Below are positions 9,027 to 14,052 of a stretch of DNA of 14,052 bases, in pieces; positions within the stretch are counted from its first letter, which is position 1, and each line of letters starts with the position of its first letter. The stretch spans positions 1-14,052 of the forward strand of contig JBOHQK010000179.1 in assembly GCA_050732195.1 (NCBI GenBank), in the 5' to 3' direction. The DNA is from JACPAU01 sp050732195 (GTDB taxonomy: Bacteria > Methylomirabilota > Methylomirabilia > Methylomirabilales > JACPAU01). Both the position numbers and the translations under genes were made by a program. Under the pieces are notes generated by a model, which saw only the letters and a program-made list of their open reading frames with translations, made no database searches and was not told the DNA's origin.

Positions 9027-9046
9027 TTACATCACCAGTGGTGTAA
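9027..9046. promoter_or_regulatory. palindromic operator-like site in the divergent promoter region
   Basis: TTACATCACCAGTGGTGTAA reads as TTACA-N10-TGTAA. The 8-base arms TTACATCA and TGGTGTAA match at seven of eight positions. It lies five bases upstream of the candidate -35 of the rightward genes and about 70 bases upstream of the candidate -35 of the leftward kinase operon. A dimeric regulator could bind here and act on either operon. It does not match the FNR or CRP consensus well, and the regulator is unknown. Confidence 0.45.
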
Positions 9047-9051
9047 TCCCC

Positions 9052-9081
9052 TTGCCTTTTGCGGGCCCGGAGCGGTAGAAT
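9052..9081 (+). promoter_or_regulatory. candidate sigma70-type promoter for the two small membrane genes
   Basis: TTGCCT (9052-9057) and TAGAAT (9076-9081) are separated by 18 bases. The -10 matches five of six consensus positions and the -35 four of six. The start codon of the first gene is 25 bases beyond the -10, leaving room for the GGAGG at 9095-9099. Confidence 0.45.
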
Positions 9082-9105
9082 CCGCCATCCCTCCGGAGGC
9101 GTTCC

Positions 9106-9273
9106 ATGCAAAATCTGTGGGCCATTATTAGTGTCCCGGACAACATCCCCATCGTGGCGCTCCTCCTGGCCGTCCTGTTCTTCCTGTACGTCTCCCTCGT
9201 CCAGGCCTTCCGGACCGATCGCCTCATCAAGGAAGGCCGGGAAGACGAGATCTACGACGAGATGATCAAGTAG
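9106..9273 (+). CDS. 55-residue single-pass membrane protein
   Basis: The protein MQNLWAIISVPDNIPIVALL... has one clear transmembrane helix at about residues 13-33 (IPIVALLLAVLFFLYVSLVQ). A charged tail follows (RTDRLIKEGREDEIYDEMIK) that is probably cytoplasmic. A good ribosome binding site (GGAGG, 9095-9099) and a candidate promoter support expression. Its stop is seven bases before the next gene, so the two are very likely cotranscribed and perhaps act together at the membrane. The helix and the short charged tail recall small accessory subunits of respiratory complexes, but I cannot assign it to one. It is too short for many gene callers. Confidence 0.75.
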   Translation: MQNLWAIISVPDNIPIVALLLAVLFFLYVSLVQAFRTDRLIKEGREDEIYDEMIK

Positions 9274-9280
9274 GCCCCCC

Positions 9281-9790
9281 ATGTTCACCCTGGTGGCGGT
9301 GGCCGTCCTTCTCGGGTTCGTCCTGATCAGTCTCATCATCTTCTCGTCCCGCAAGACCCCCGTGGTCATGGAGAAGGACTTCTACCAGGACCGGGGGTCA
9401 CCCCCCGCGGGAGTCGCGGGGCTCGCCATGCCCCAGTTCGAACGTCTCTGCGTGAAGTTGCTCGAGGAGATGGGGCTGGTGGTGGACAGCGTGGTCCACT
9501 CCTCCGACCGGGAGGTGGACATCCAGGCCGTGAATCCCCAGCCCGTGACCGGCGGGGATTACATCGTCCACGGCATCCTGGCGGAGAGCGACGAGCCGAT
9601 CCACCCGTCCCGGGTCTCGGCCCTGGCCGACACGGTGAAGGGGGAGCGGGCCACCAAGGGGATCCTCATCACGACCGGCTATTTTGCGGAGGAGGTCGCC
9701 AAGCGCCTGGAGGGACCTCCCATCGAACTGATCAACGGGCAGCGGTTCGCCCAGCTCCTCAGCGAGTTCCGTATCCCCATCTCGCAGTAG
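9281..9790 (+). CDS. membrane-anchored Mrr-like (restriction endonuclease-fold) protein with altered active site
   Basis: This 169-residue protein starts with one transmembrane helix at residues 3-22 (TLVAVAVLLGFVLISLIIFS). From about residue 50 it follows the Mrr_cat pattern: MPQFERLCVKLLEEMGLVVD, then SDREVDIQAVNP, then ATKGILITTGYFAEEVAKRL and ELINGQRFAQLL. In active Mrr enzymes the acidic residue of the strand (here Asp80) is followed by Q-x-K on the next strand. Here that position reads YIVHGIL (94-100), with no lysine, so cleavage is doubtful. It may serve as a DNA- or ligand-binding domain tethered to the membrane. The ATG has no strong ribosome binding site, suggesting coupling to the small gene seven bases upstream. 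The fold call rests on the overall motif order and is likely, not certain. Confidence 0.72.
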   Translation: MFTLVAVAVLLGFVLISLIIFSSRKTPVVMEKDFYQDRGSPPAGVAGLAMPQFERLCVKLLEEMGLVVDSVVHSSDREVDIQAVNPQPVTGGDYIVHGILAESDEPIHPSRVSALADTVKGERATKGILITTGYFAEEVAKRLEGPPIELINGQRFAQLLSEFRIPISQ

Positions 9791-9809
9791 GCGGCGGGTG
9801 CCTCGCGGT

Positions 9810-9826
9810 CCGGGGGCGGCCCCCGG
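9810..9826 (+). terminator. G+C-rich hairpin after the Mrr-like gene
   Basis: CCGGGGG (9810-9816) and CCCCCGG (9820-9826) form a perfect 7-base stem with a 3-base loop, 20 bases after the stop codon. No T-run follows, so it is at best a weak or factor-assisted terminator. Confidence 0.35.
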
Positions 9827-9866
9827 AGAGGCGGCCAACTTTCCCCTCGCAGAGGAGGACTCCCGG

Positions 9867-9904
9867 CCTCCACCGGGACCGCCACCTCTCCGTCCCGGCG
9901 GAGG
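9867..9904 (+). other. long hairpin in the leader of the cox-type operon
   Basis: CCTCCACCGGGAC (9867-9879) pairs with GTCCCGGCGGAGG (9892-9904): a 13-base stem with one A-C mismatch and a 12-base loop. It ends about 100 bases upstream of the small-subunit start. It may be a second terminator-like element for the upstream gene, or a structured leader that affects expression of the hydroxylase. No T-run follows it. Confidence 0.45.
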
Positions 9905-10006
9905 ACTCGGAGCACGCGGTTATCACCTGGACGGGGGCGGCACGGCGAGGGCCCGGTCTGGACCAACGCGGCGCGCGGCGCGCTCGGGATGTGAGGGAGG
10001 CAAGCC

Positions 10007-10474
10007 ATGAAGGTGCCAATCGCGCTCACGGTGAACGGGCAGAGGCGGGAGGACGCGGTGGAGCCGCGCCTCCTCCTGGTCCACTATCTCCGGGATGTCC
10101 TGGGGCTGACCGGGACGAAGATCGGGTGCGACACGAGCCAGTGCGGGACCTGCACCATTCTCCTGGACGGCGTAAGCGTGAAGTCCTGCACGCTCCTCGC
10201 CGTCCAGACCGACGGGGCCGAGCTCACCACCATCGAGGGGCTCCAGCGGAACGGCCGGCTGCACCCGGTCCAGGAGGCCTTCTGGGAGCTGCACGCGCTC
10301 CAGTGCGGGTACTGCACCCCGGGGATGATCCTCCAGGCGGTGCAGCTCCTGGAGGAGCGGCCCAACCCGACGGAGGCGGAGATCCGGCACGGCCTGGAGG
10401 GGAACCTCTGCCGGTGCACGGGGTACCACAACATCGTGCGGGCGGTCCAGCGCGCGGCCGCGGCCGGGCGCTGA
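10007..10474 (+). CDS. coxS: 2Fe-2S small subunit of a xanthine oxidase family hydroxylase (CoxS-like)
   Basis: This 155-residue iron-sulfur subunit passes electrons from the molybdenum site to FAD. The plant-type ferredoxin domain has Cys41, Cys46, Cys49 and Cys61 (GCDTSQCGTC and later SCTLL). The helical second cluster domain has CGYC at 100-103 and CRC at 135-137 (GNLCRCTGYHNIV). All eight ligands are present and the length is normal. ATG 10007 has a GGGAGG ribosome binding site. The stop is ten bases before the large-subunit gene. The symbol reflects homology only; the substrate depends on the large subunit, which is the form II type, so carbon monoxide oxidation is not implied. The protein has no signal peptide and is probably cytoplasmic. 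Confidence 0.95.
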   Translation: MKVPIALTVNGQRREDAVEPRLLLVHYLRDVLGLTGTKIGCDTSQCGTCTILLDGVSVKSCTLLAVQTDGAELTTIEGLQRNGRLHPVQEAFWELHALQCGYCTPGMILQAVQLLEERPNPTEAEIRHGLEGNLCRCTGYHNIVRAVQRAAAAGR

Positions 10475-10484
10475 GGAGAGACCC

Positions 10485-12851
10485 ATGAAATATGTCGGCG
10501 CGCCCCTCAAGCGGAAGGAGGACCCCCGCCTCATCACGGGGCAGGGGGCCTACGTGGACGACGTCAGGCTCCCGGGGACGCTCTTCTGCGCCTTCCTCCG
10601 GAGCCCCCACGGGCACGCGCGGCTCACGGGCATCCGGACGGAGCAGGCGAGTCGCCACCCGGGGGTCGTCGCGGTCCTGACCAGCCGGGACATCGCCGGG
10701 AAGATGGGGACGATGCCCTGCGGCTGGAACCTGCCGGGCCTGAAGACCCCGCCCCACCCGGTCCTGGCCGTGGACAGGGTCCGCCTCGTGGGGGACCGGG
10801 TGGCGGCCGTCGTCGCCGAGGACCGGTACATCGCCCGGGACGCCCTCGACCTGATCGAGGTGGACTACGAGCCGCTCCCGGCCGTCGTGGACGCAGAGAA
10901 GGCCTTCGCCCTGGGGGCGCCGCAGGTCCACGAGGAGGCGCCGGAGAACACGGCCTTCGTCTGGGGCTTCCCGGGGCACGGGGTGGAGGCGGCGTTCGCG
11001 AAGGCGGACCGGGTCATCCGCCTCCGGCTGGTCAACCACCGGGTCATCCCGACGGCGATGGAGCCGCGCGGGGTCCTGGCCCAGTTCAAGCCGGCGGCCG
11101 GCGAACTGACCGTCTGGACCAGCACCCAGGCCCCGCACCTGATCCGGGCGCTGCTCGGGATGGTGCTGGGGTTCCCCGAGCACAAGTTGCGGGTCATCGC
11201 GCCGGAGGTCGGGGGCGGGTTCGGAAGCAAGATCTACCTCTACCCCGAGGAGGTCCTGGTGGCCCACCTGGCCATGCTCCTTCACCGGCCCGTGAAGTGG
11301 ATCGAGGAGCGGCGGGAGAACTACCAGGTCACGACCCACGGGCGGGACCGGGTGGACTACATCGAGGCTGCCGTCAGGAAGGACGGGACCATCCTCGGGC
11401 TGAAGTGCAAGTGCATCGGGAACCTGGGGGCCTACCTCTCCACCTTCGCCCCCGCCATCCCCTCCGCCTTCTTCGGGATCATGCTGTCGGGGGCCTACCG
11501 CATCCCGGCCATCGCCTGCGAGGTGCGGGGGGTCTTCACCAACACCGGGATGGTGGACGCCTACCGGGGCGCCGGCCGGCCCGAGGCCTGCTACGTCCTC
11601 GAGCGGACGGTGGACCAGATCGCGATGGAACTGGGACTGGACCCGGCGGAGGTCCGCCGGCGCAACTACATCCCGGCCGAGGCCTACCCCTACACCACCG
11701 CCACCGGCGTCACCTACGACAGCGCCAACCACCGACCGGCCCTGGAGAAGGCGCTGCGCCTCGTGGGCTACGAGGCCCTGCGGAAGGAGCAGGCGGAGCT
11801 CCGGAAGAACGGCCGCCTGCTCGGCATCGGCCTCTCCTCCTACGTCGAGGTCTGCGGCGTCGGCCCCTCCAAGGGGCTCGCGGCCGCGGGCGGGGGGGGC
11901 GGGGGCTGGGAGATGGGCACGGTCCGGGTCCACGCCAGCGGCAAGGTCACCGTCCTCACCGGATGCTCGCCGCATGGCCAGGGGAACGAGACCAGTTATG
12001 CCCAGATCGTGGCCGACGGCCTCGCGGTCAGCCCGGAGGACGTGGAGGTCCTCCACGGGGACACCCACATCGTCCCCTTCGGGACCGGCACCTTCGGCAG
12101 CCGGAGCGCGGCGGTCGGGGGGACGGCGGTGCACCTGAGCGTGGAGAAGGTCCGGGAGAAGGCTCGGGCCATCGCCGCCCACCTCCTGGGCGCGCCCCTC
12201 GAGAAGGTCGCCTGGGACGGGAGCCGGTTCGTCGTCCAGGGGGAGCCGGACCGGGCGAAGACGCTTCAGGAGGTGGCGGGCGCGGCGCACCTGGCCACGC
12301 CGCTGCCGCCGGAGATCGAGCCCGGATTGGAGGCCACGACCGTCTTCGATCCGTCCAACTTCACCTGGCCCTTCGGCACCCACGTGGCGGTGGTGGAGGT
12401 GGACCCCGAGACCGGGAAGGTAGAGTTCGAGCGCTACGTGGCGGTGGATGACTGCGGCAACGTCATCAACCCGCTCATCGTGGACGGGCAGGTGCACGGC
12501 GGCATCGCCCAGGGGATCGGGCAGGCCCTCTACGAGGCGGCGGTCTACGACGAGCACGGGCAGCTCCTGACGGGCTCCCTGATGGACTACACGGTCCCCA
12601 AGGCGGACGACCTCCCCTCCTTCGAGACGGACCGGACGGTCACCCCGTCCTCCGTCAATCCGCTGGGGGTGAAGGGGGTGGGGGAGGCGGGGACCATCGC
12701 GGCGACCCCGGCGGTCGTCAACGCGGTGATCGACGCCCTGTCCCCCCTGGGGATCCGCGAGCTGGACATGCCCCTGACCACCGAGAAGATCTGGCGCGCC
12801 ATCCAGGCGGCGAAGGCCGGCGGGAAGGGCGCGCAGGAGGGACGGCAATGA
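10485..12851 (+). CDS. coxL: molybdopterin-binding large subunit, form II CoxL / xanthine dehydrogenase family
   Basis: This 788-residue catalytic subunit binds molybdenum-cytosine dinucleotide. GGGFGSK at 243-249, HGQGNET at 497-503 and the glycine-rich loop ending GGWEMGTV (about 469-480) are the usual cofactor-contacting regions. The general-base glutamate is Glu734 in GVGEAG. The active-site loop is AYRGAGR at 359-365, the form II signature; true form I carbon monoxide dehydrogenases have AYxCSFR with the cysteine that ligates copper. Hydroxylation of an aromatic, heterocyclic or aldehyde substrate is therefore as likely as carbon monoxide oxidation. ATG 10485 follows a GGAGAG site. The stop overlaps the medium-subunit start (ATGA). 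The length is typical. Cofactor-insertion genes such as coxD or coxF are not in the window. Confidence 0.95.
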   Translation: MKYVGAPLKRKEDPRLITGQGAYVDDVRLPGTLFCAFLRSPHGHARLTGIRTEQASRHPGVVAVLTSRDIAGKMGTMPCGWNLPGLKTPPHPVLAVDRVRLVGDRVAAVVAEDRYIARDALDLIEVDYEPLPAVVDAEKAFALGAPQVHEEAPENTAFVWGFPGHGVEAAFAKADRVIRLRLVNHRVIPTAMEPRGVLAQFKPAAGELTVWTSTQAPHLIRALLGMVLGFPEHKLRVIAPEVGGGFGSKIYLYPEEVLVAHLAMLLHRPVKWIEERRENYQVTTHGRDRVDYIEAAVRKDGTILGLKCKCIGNLGAYLSTFAPAIPSAFFGIMLSGAYRIPAIACEVRGVFTNTGMVDAYRGAGRPEACYVLERTVDQIAMELGLDPAEVRRRNYIPAEAYPYTTATGVTYDSANHRPALEKALRLVGYEALRKEQAELRKNGRLLGIGLSSYVEVCGVGPSKGLAAAGGGGGGWEMGTVRVHASGKVTVLTGCSPHGQGNETSYAQIVADGLAVSPEDVEVLHGDTHIVPFGTGTFGSRSAAVGGTAVHLSVEKVREKARAIAAHLLGAPLEKVAWDGSRFVVQGEPDRAKTLQEVAGAAHLATPLPPEIEPGLEATTVFDPSNFTWPFGTHVAVVEVDPETGKVEFERYVAVDDCGNVINPLIVDGQVHGGIAQGIGQALYEAAVYDEHGQLLTGSLMDYTVPKADDLPSFETDRTVTPSSVNPLGVKGVGEAGTIAATPAVVNAVIDALSPLGIRELDMPLTTEKIWRAIQAAKAGGKGAQEGRQ

Positions 12852-13720
12852 TCCCGGCGGCGTTCGAGTACCATCGGCCCCAGAGCCTCCAGGAGGCAGT
12901 GGCTCTCCTGGCGGCCAAGGGGGAGGGAGCCAAGGCCCTGGCGGGCGGCCACAGCCTCCTGCCCCTGATGAAGTTCCGCCTCGCCAGGCCCGCCGCCCTC
13001 ATTGACCTGGGCCGGATTCCGGAGTTGGCCACTATCCGGGAGGCGGACGGGGGCGTGCGGATCGGCCCCATGGCGACCCACGCGAGCCTGGCGGCGTCCG
13101 ATCTGCTGCGCCGCCGCTTCCTAGCCCTGAGCGAGGCGGCCGGCCTCATCGGCGACCCCCAGGTCCGGCACCGCGGCACCCTGGGAGGCAGCCTGGCCCA
13201 CGCCGACCCCGCCGCGGACTACCCGGCGCCGATCCTGGCCTTCGAGGCCGAGGTCCGGGTGGTCGGCCCCCGGGGGGAGCGGACAATCCGCGCGAGTGAC
13301 TTCTTCGTGGACATGCTGACGACGGCCCTCCGCCCGGAGGAGCTGATCGCCGAGGTCCGGCTCCCCGCGCCGCCGCCTGGAAGCGGGAGCGCCTACGCGA
13401 AGTTCCCGCACCCCGCCTCCCGCTTCGCGGTGGCCGGGGTGGCGGCCGTCATCACGCTGGAGAAGGGGAGCGTGCAGCGGGCCCGGATCGGGGTCACCGG
13501 CGCCGCGGCAAAGCCGTCCCGGGCCACGGCGGCCGAGGCGGCGCTCACGGGAGGGCCCGCGGCCCCGGAACGGATCGCGGCGGCTGCGGCGAAGGCTGCC
13601 GACGGCCTGGAATGCCTGGAAGACCTGGTGGCCTCCCCGGAGTACCGGGCGCACCTCGTCCGCGTGATGGCGCGACGGGCGCTGGAGGCGGCAGTCCGGC
13701 GGGCCGGCGGCGGCACCTAG
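12848..13720 (+). CDS. coxM: FAD-binding medium subunit of a xanthine oxidase family hydroxylase (CoxM-like)
   Basis: This 290-residue subunit holds FAD and delivers electrons from the iron-sulfur subunit to an external acceptor. The PCMH-type FAD domain shows AGGHSLLPLMKFRL starting near residue 32 and TLGGSLAHADPAAD at 111-124, both FAD-contacting in the family. The C-terminal CO_deh_flav_C domain begins near residue 178 (SAYAKFPHPASRFAVAGVAA). The ATG overlaps the large-subunit stop, so synthesis is probably coupled to give equal subunit amounts. Gene order small-large-medium differs from the medium-small-large order of classical form I cox operons. The length is typical and no defect is visible. 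Confidence 0.94.
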   Translation: MIPAAFEYHRPQSLQEAVALLAAKGEGAKALAGGHSLLPLMKFRLARPAALIDLGRIPELATIREADGGVRIGPMATHASLAASDLLRRRFLALSEAAGLIGDPQVRHRGTLGGSLAHADPAADYPAPILAFEAEVRVVGPRGERTIRASDFFVDMLTTALRPEELIAEVRLPAPPPGSGSAYAKFPHPASRFAVAGVAAVITLEKGSVQRARIGVTGAAAKPSRATAAEAALTGGPAAPERIAAAAAKAADGLECLEDLVASPEYRAHLVRVMARRALEAAVRRAGGGT

Positions 13721-13727
13721 CGGGTCG

Positions 13728-13758
13728 CGCCGGGGAAAGCGGGCGGGCAACCCCGGCG
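13728..13758 (+). terminator. hairpin after the hydroxylase operon
   Basis: CGCCGGGG (13728-13735) and CCCCGGCG (13751-13758) are perfect 8-base arms around a 15-base loop, beginning eight bases after the stop of the FAD subunit. There is no following T-run, so termination is plausible but not certain. Confidence 0.4.
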
Positions 13759-13768
13759 AAGCAGCGGG

Positions 13769-13782
13769 TAGTGTCCTAATTT
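13769..13782 (+). repeat. insertion-sequence end-like motif, copy 1
   Basis: TAGTGTCCTAATTT here resembles TAATGTCCTATTCT at 13946-13959 (11 of 14 bases). The first copy lies just before a transposase relic and the second just before an IS630-like transposase start. Both begin with TA, the target dinucleotide of IS630-type elements. They may be terminal sequences of related elements. Confidence 0.4.
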
Positions 13783-13789
13783 GAGCCGC

Positions 13790-13925
13790 AAGAAGCTGGA
13801 GGATCTGAAGGCTACCTTGGCGCTGCACTTCGCTCCGTATGACCTGATCCAGCATCTACCGGAGCCTGCGGGTCATGCCGGCGATGGTAGCTGGGGTGAC
13901 CGATCGCGTGTGGGGAACTAGCCGA
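13790..13925 (+). pseudogene. frameshifted C-terminal fragment of an IS1-like transposase
   Basis: One frame from 13790 reads KKLEDLKATLALHFAPYDLI. After a shift near 13850 a second frame reads SIYRSLRVMPAMVAGVTDRV followed by W. Together these match the common IS1-family transposase ending of the type KKLENLKAALALHFAHYNF...SLRVTPAMAAGVTDHVW. The first frame hits TAG at 13919-13921, while the second runs on without the usual stop. The upstream DDE residues are absent. This is a dead element tail left downstream of the hydroxylase operon. Confidence 0.75.
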
Positions 13926-13945
13926 ACTATTGACTACTGCGTAAG

Positions 13946-13959
13946 TAATGTCCTATTCT
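13946..13959 (+). repeat. insertion-sequence end-like motif, copy 2
   Basis: TAATGTCCTATTCT starts 32 bases upstream of the IS630-like transposase ATG and shares 11 of 14 bases with 13769-13782. Its position fits the left terminal sequence of that element, which starts with the TA expected of IS630-family insertions. Confidence 0.45.
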
Positions 13960-13977
13960 CTCCTGTGGGAGGTGCGC

Positions 13978-14052
13978 ATGCGACCACAGGGGAGTCCCGC
14001 CGAACTCGAACGCCGGCGTCTGCGGGCGGTCGAGATGCTCGAACGCGACCTG
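13978..14052 (+). CDS. IS630-family-like transposase, N-terminal part only
   Basis: The last 25 codons of the window read MRPQGSPAELERRRLRAVEM, then LERDL. This matches the start of many winged-helix IS630-type transposases (MRPKGSPAELERRRRRAVELL...), just before their DNA-binding helix-turn-helix. The ATG follows GTGGGAGG at good spacing. The protein is cut by the window end, so intactness and the DDE catalytic residues cannot be judged. The short 5' distance to a TA-initiated terminal-like motif supports an insertion-sequence reading frame. Confidence 0.7.
   Translation, partial: MRPQGSPAELERRRLRAVEMLERDL

Noticed and set aside
9038..9056. Possible sigma54 promoter TGGTGTAATCCCCTTGC
   Set aside because: The GG and GC dinucleotides are two bases too far apart for the strict -24/-12 spacing; the same bases fit better as part of a sigma70-type -35 and the palindrome.
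10224..12848. 874-codon minus-strand open frame antisense to the large hydroxylase subunit
   Set aside because: The opposite strand encodes a full-length CoxL-type protein with all its motifs. The antisense translation is low-complexity and has no family resemblance.

Overview
The window is G+C-rich (about two thirds by eye), gene-dense bacterial DNA. SufB, an Mrp-type Fe-S carrier, a sigma54-dependent two-component pair, a form II CoxSLM molybdenum hydroxylase and IS630/IS1-like insertion-sequence remnants together suggest an uncultured soil or subsurface lineage such as Methylomirabilota (NC10), Rokubacteria or Nitrospirota. This placement is an inference from gene content and composition; no rRNA gene is present to confirm it.

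Left part, all on the minus strand (1-8839). In the direction of transcription there is a soluble histidine kinase (8839-7028) overlapping or abutting an NtrC-family sigma54 response regulator (7044-5656). Next come a 240-base spacer with a doubtful 64-codon ORF and an AlsS-like thiamine-diphosphate enzyme (5415-3826). A spacer then holds a decayed fragment of a second sigma54 regulator, followed by a degenerate receiver-domain protein (3370-2993) that overlaps a type II NADH dehydrogenase (2996-1728). After another low-G+C spacer come an Mrp/ApbC Fe-S carrier (1282-206) and the first 56 codons of sufB (168-1).

Middle (8840-10006). A 266-base divergent promoter region carries a TTACA-N10-TGTAA palindrome. 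On the plus strand it is followed by two small membrane-anchored genes. The first is a 55-residue single-pass protein. The second is a 169-residue protein whose cytoplasmic part resembles an Mrr-type nuclease domain that has lost the Q-x-K part of its active site.

Right part, plus strand (10007-13720). A three-gene coxSLM-type operon has a 10-base gap and then an ATGA overlap between genes. It encodes the 2Fe-2S, molybdopterin and FAD subunits of a xanthine oxidase family hydroxylase. The large subunit carries AYRGAGR, the form II signature, so carbon monoxide is not an assured substrate. After the operon lie a frameshifted tail of an IS1-like transposase and the first 25 codons of an IS630-like transposase, so the right edge is a site of insertion-sequence traffic.

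How the parts may work together. The kinase and regulator are a standard cytoplasmic sensor and sigma54 activator pair, but I found no convincing sigma54 promoter in the window, so their target is unknown. The least explained items are the decayed regulator copy on the other side of the thiamine-diphosphate gene, the membrane-tethered degenerate Mrr-like protein with its tiny partner, and the degenerate receiver coupled to NADH dehydrogenase.
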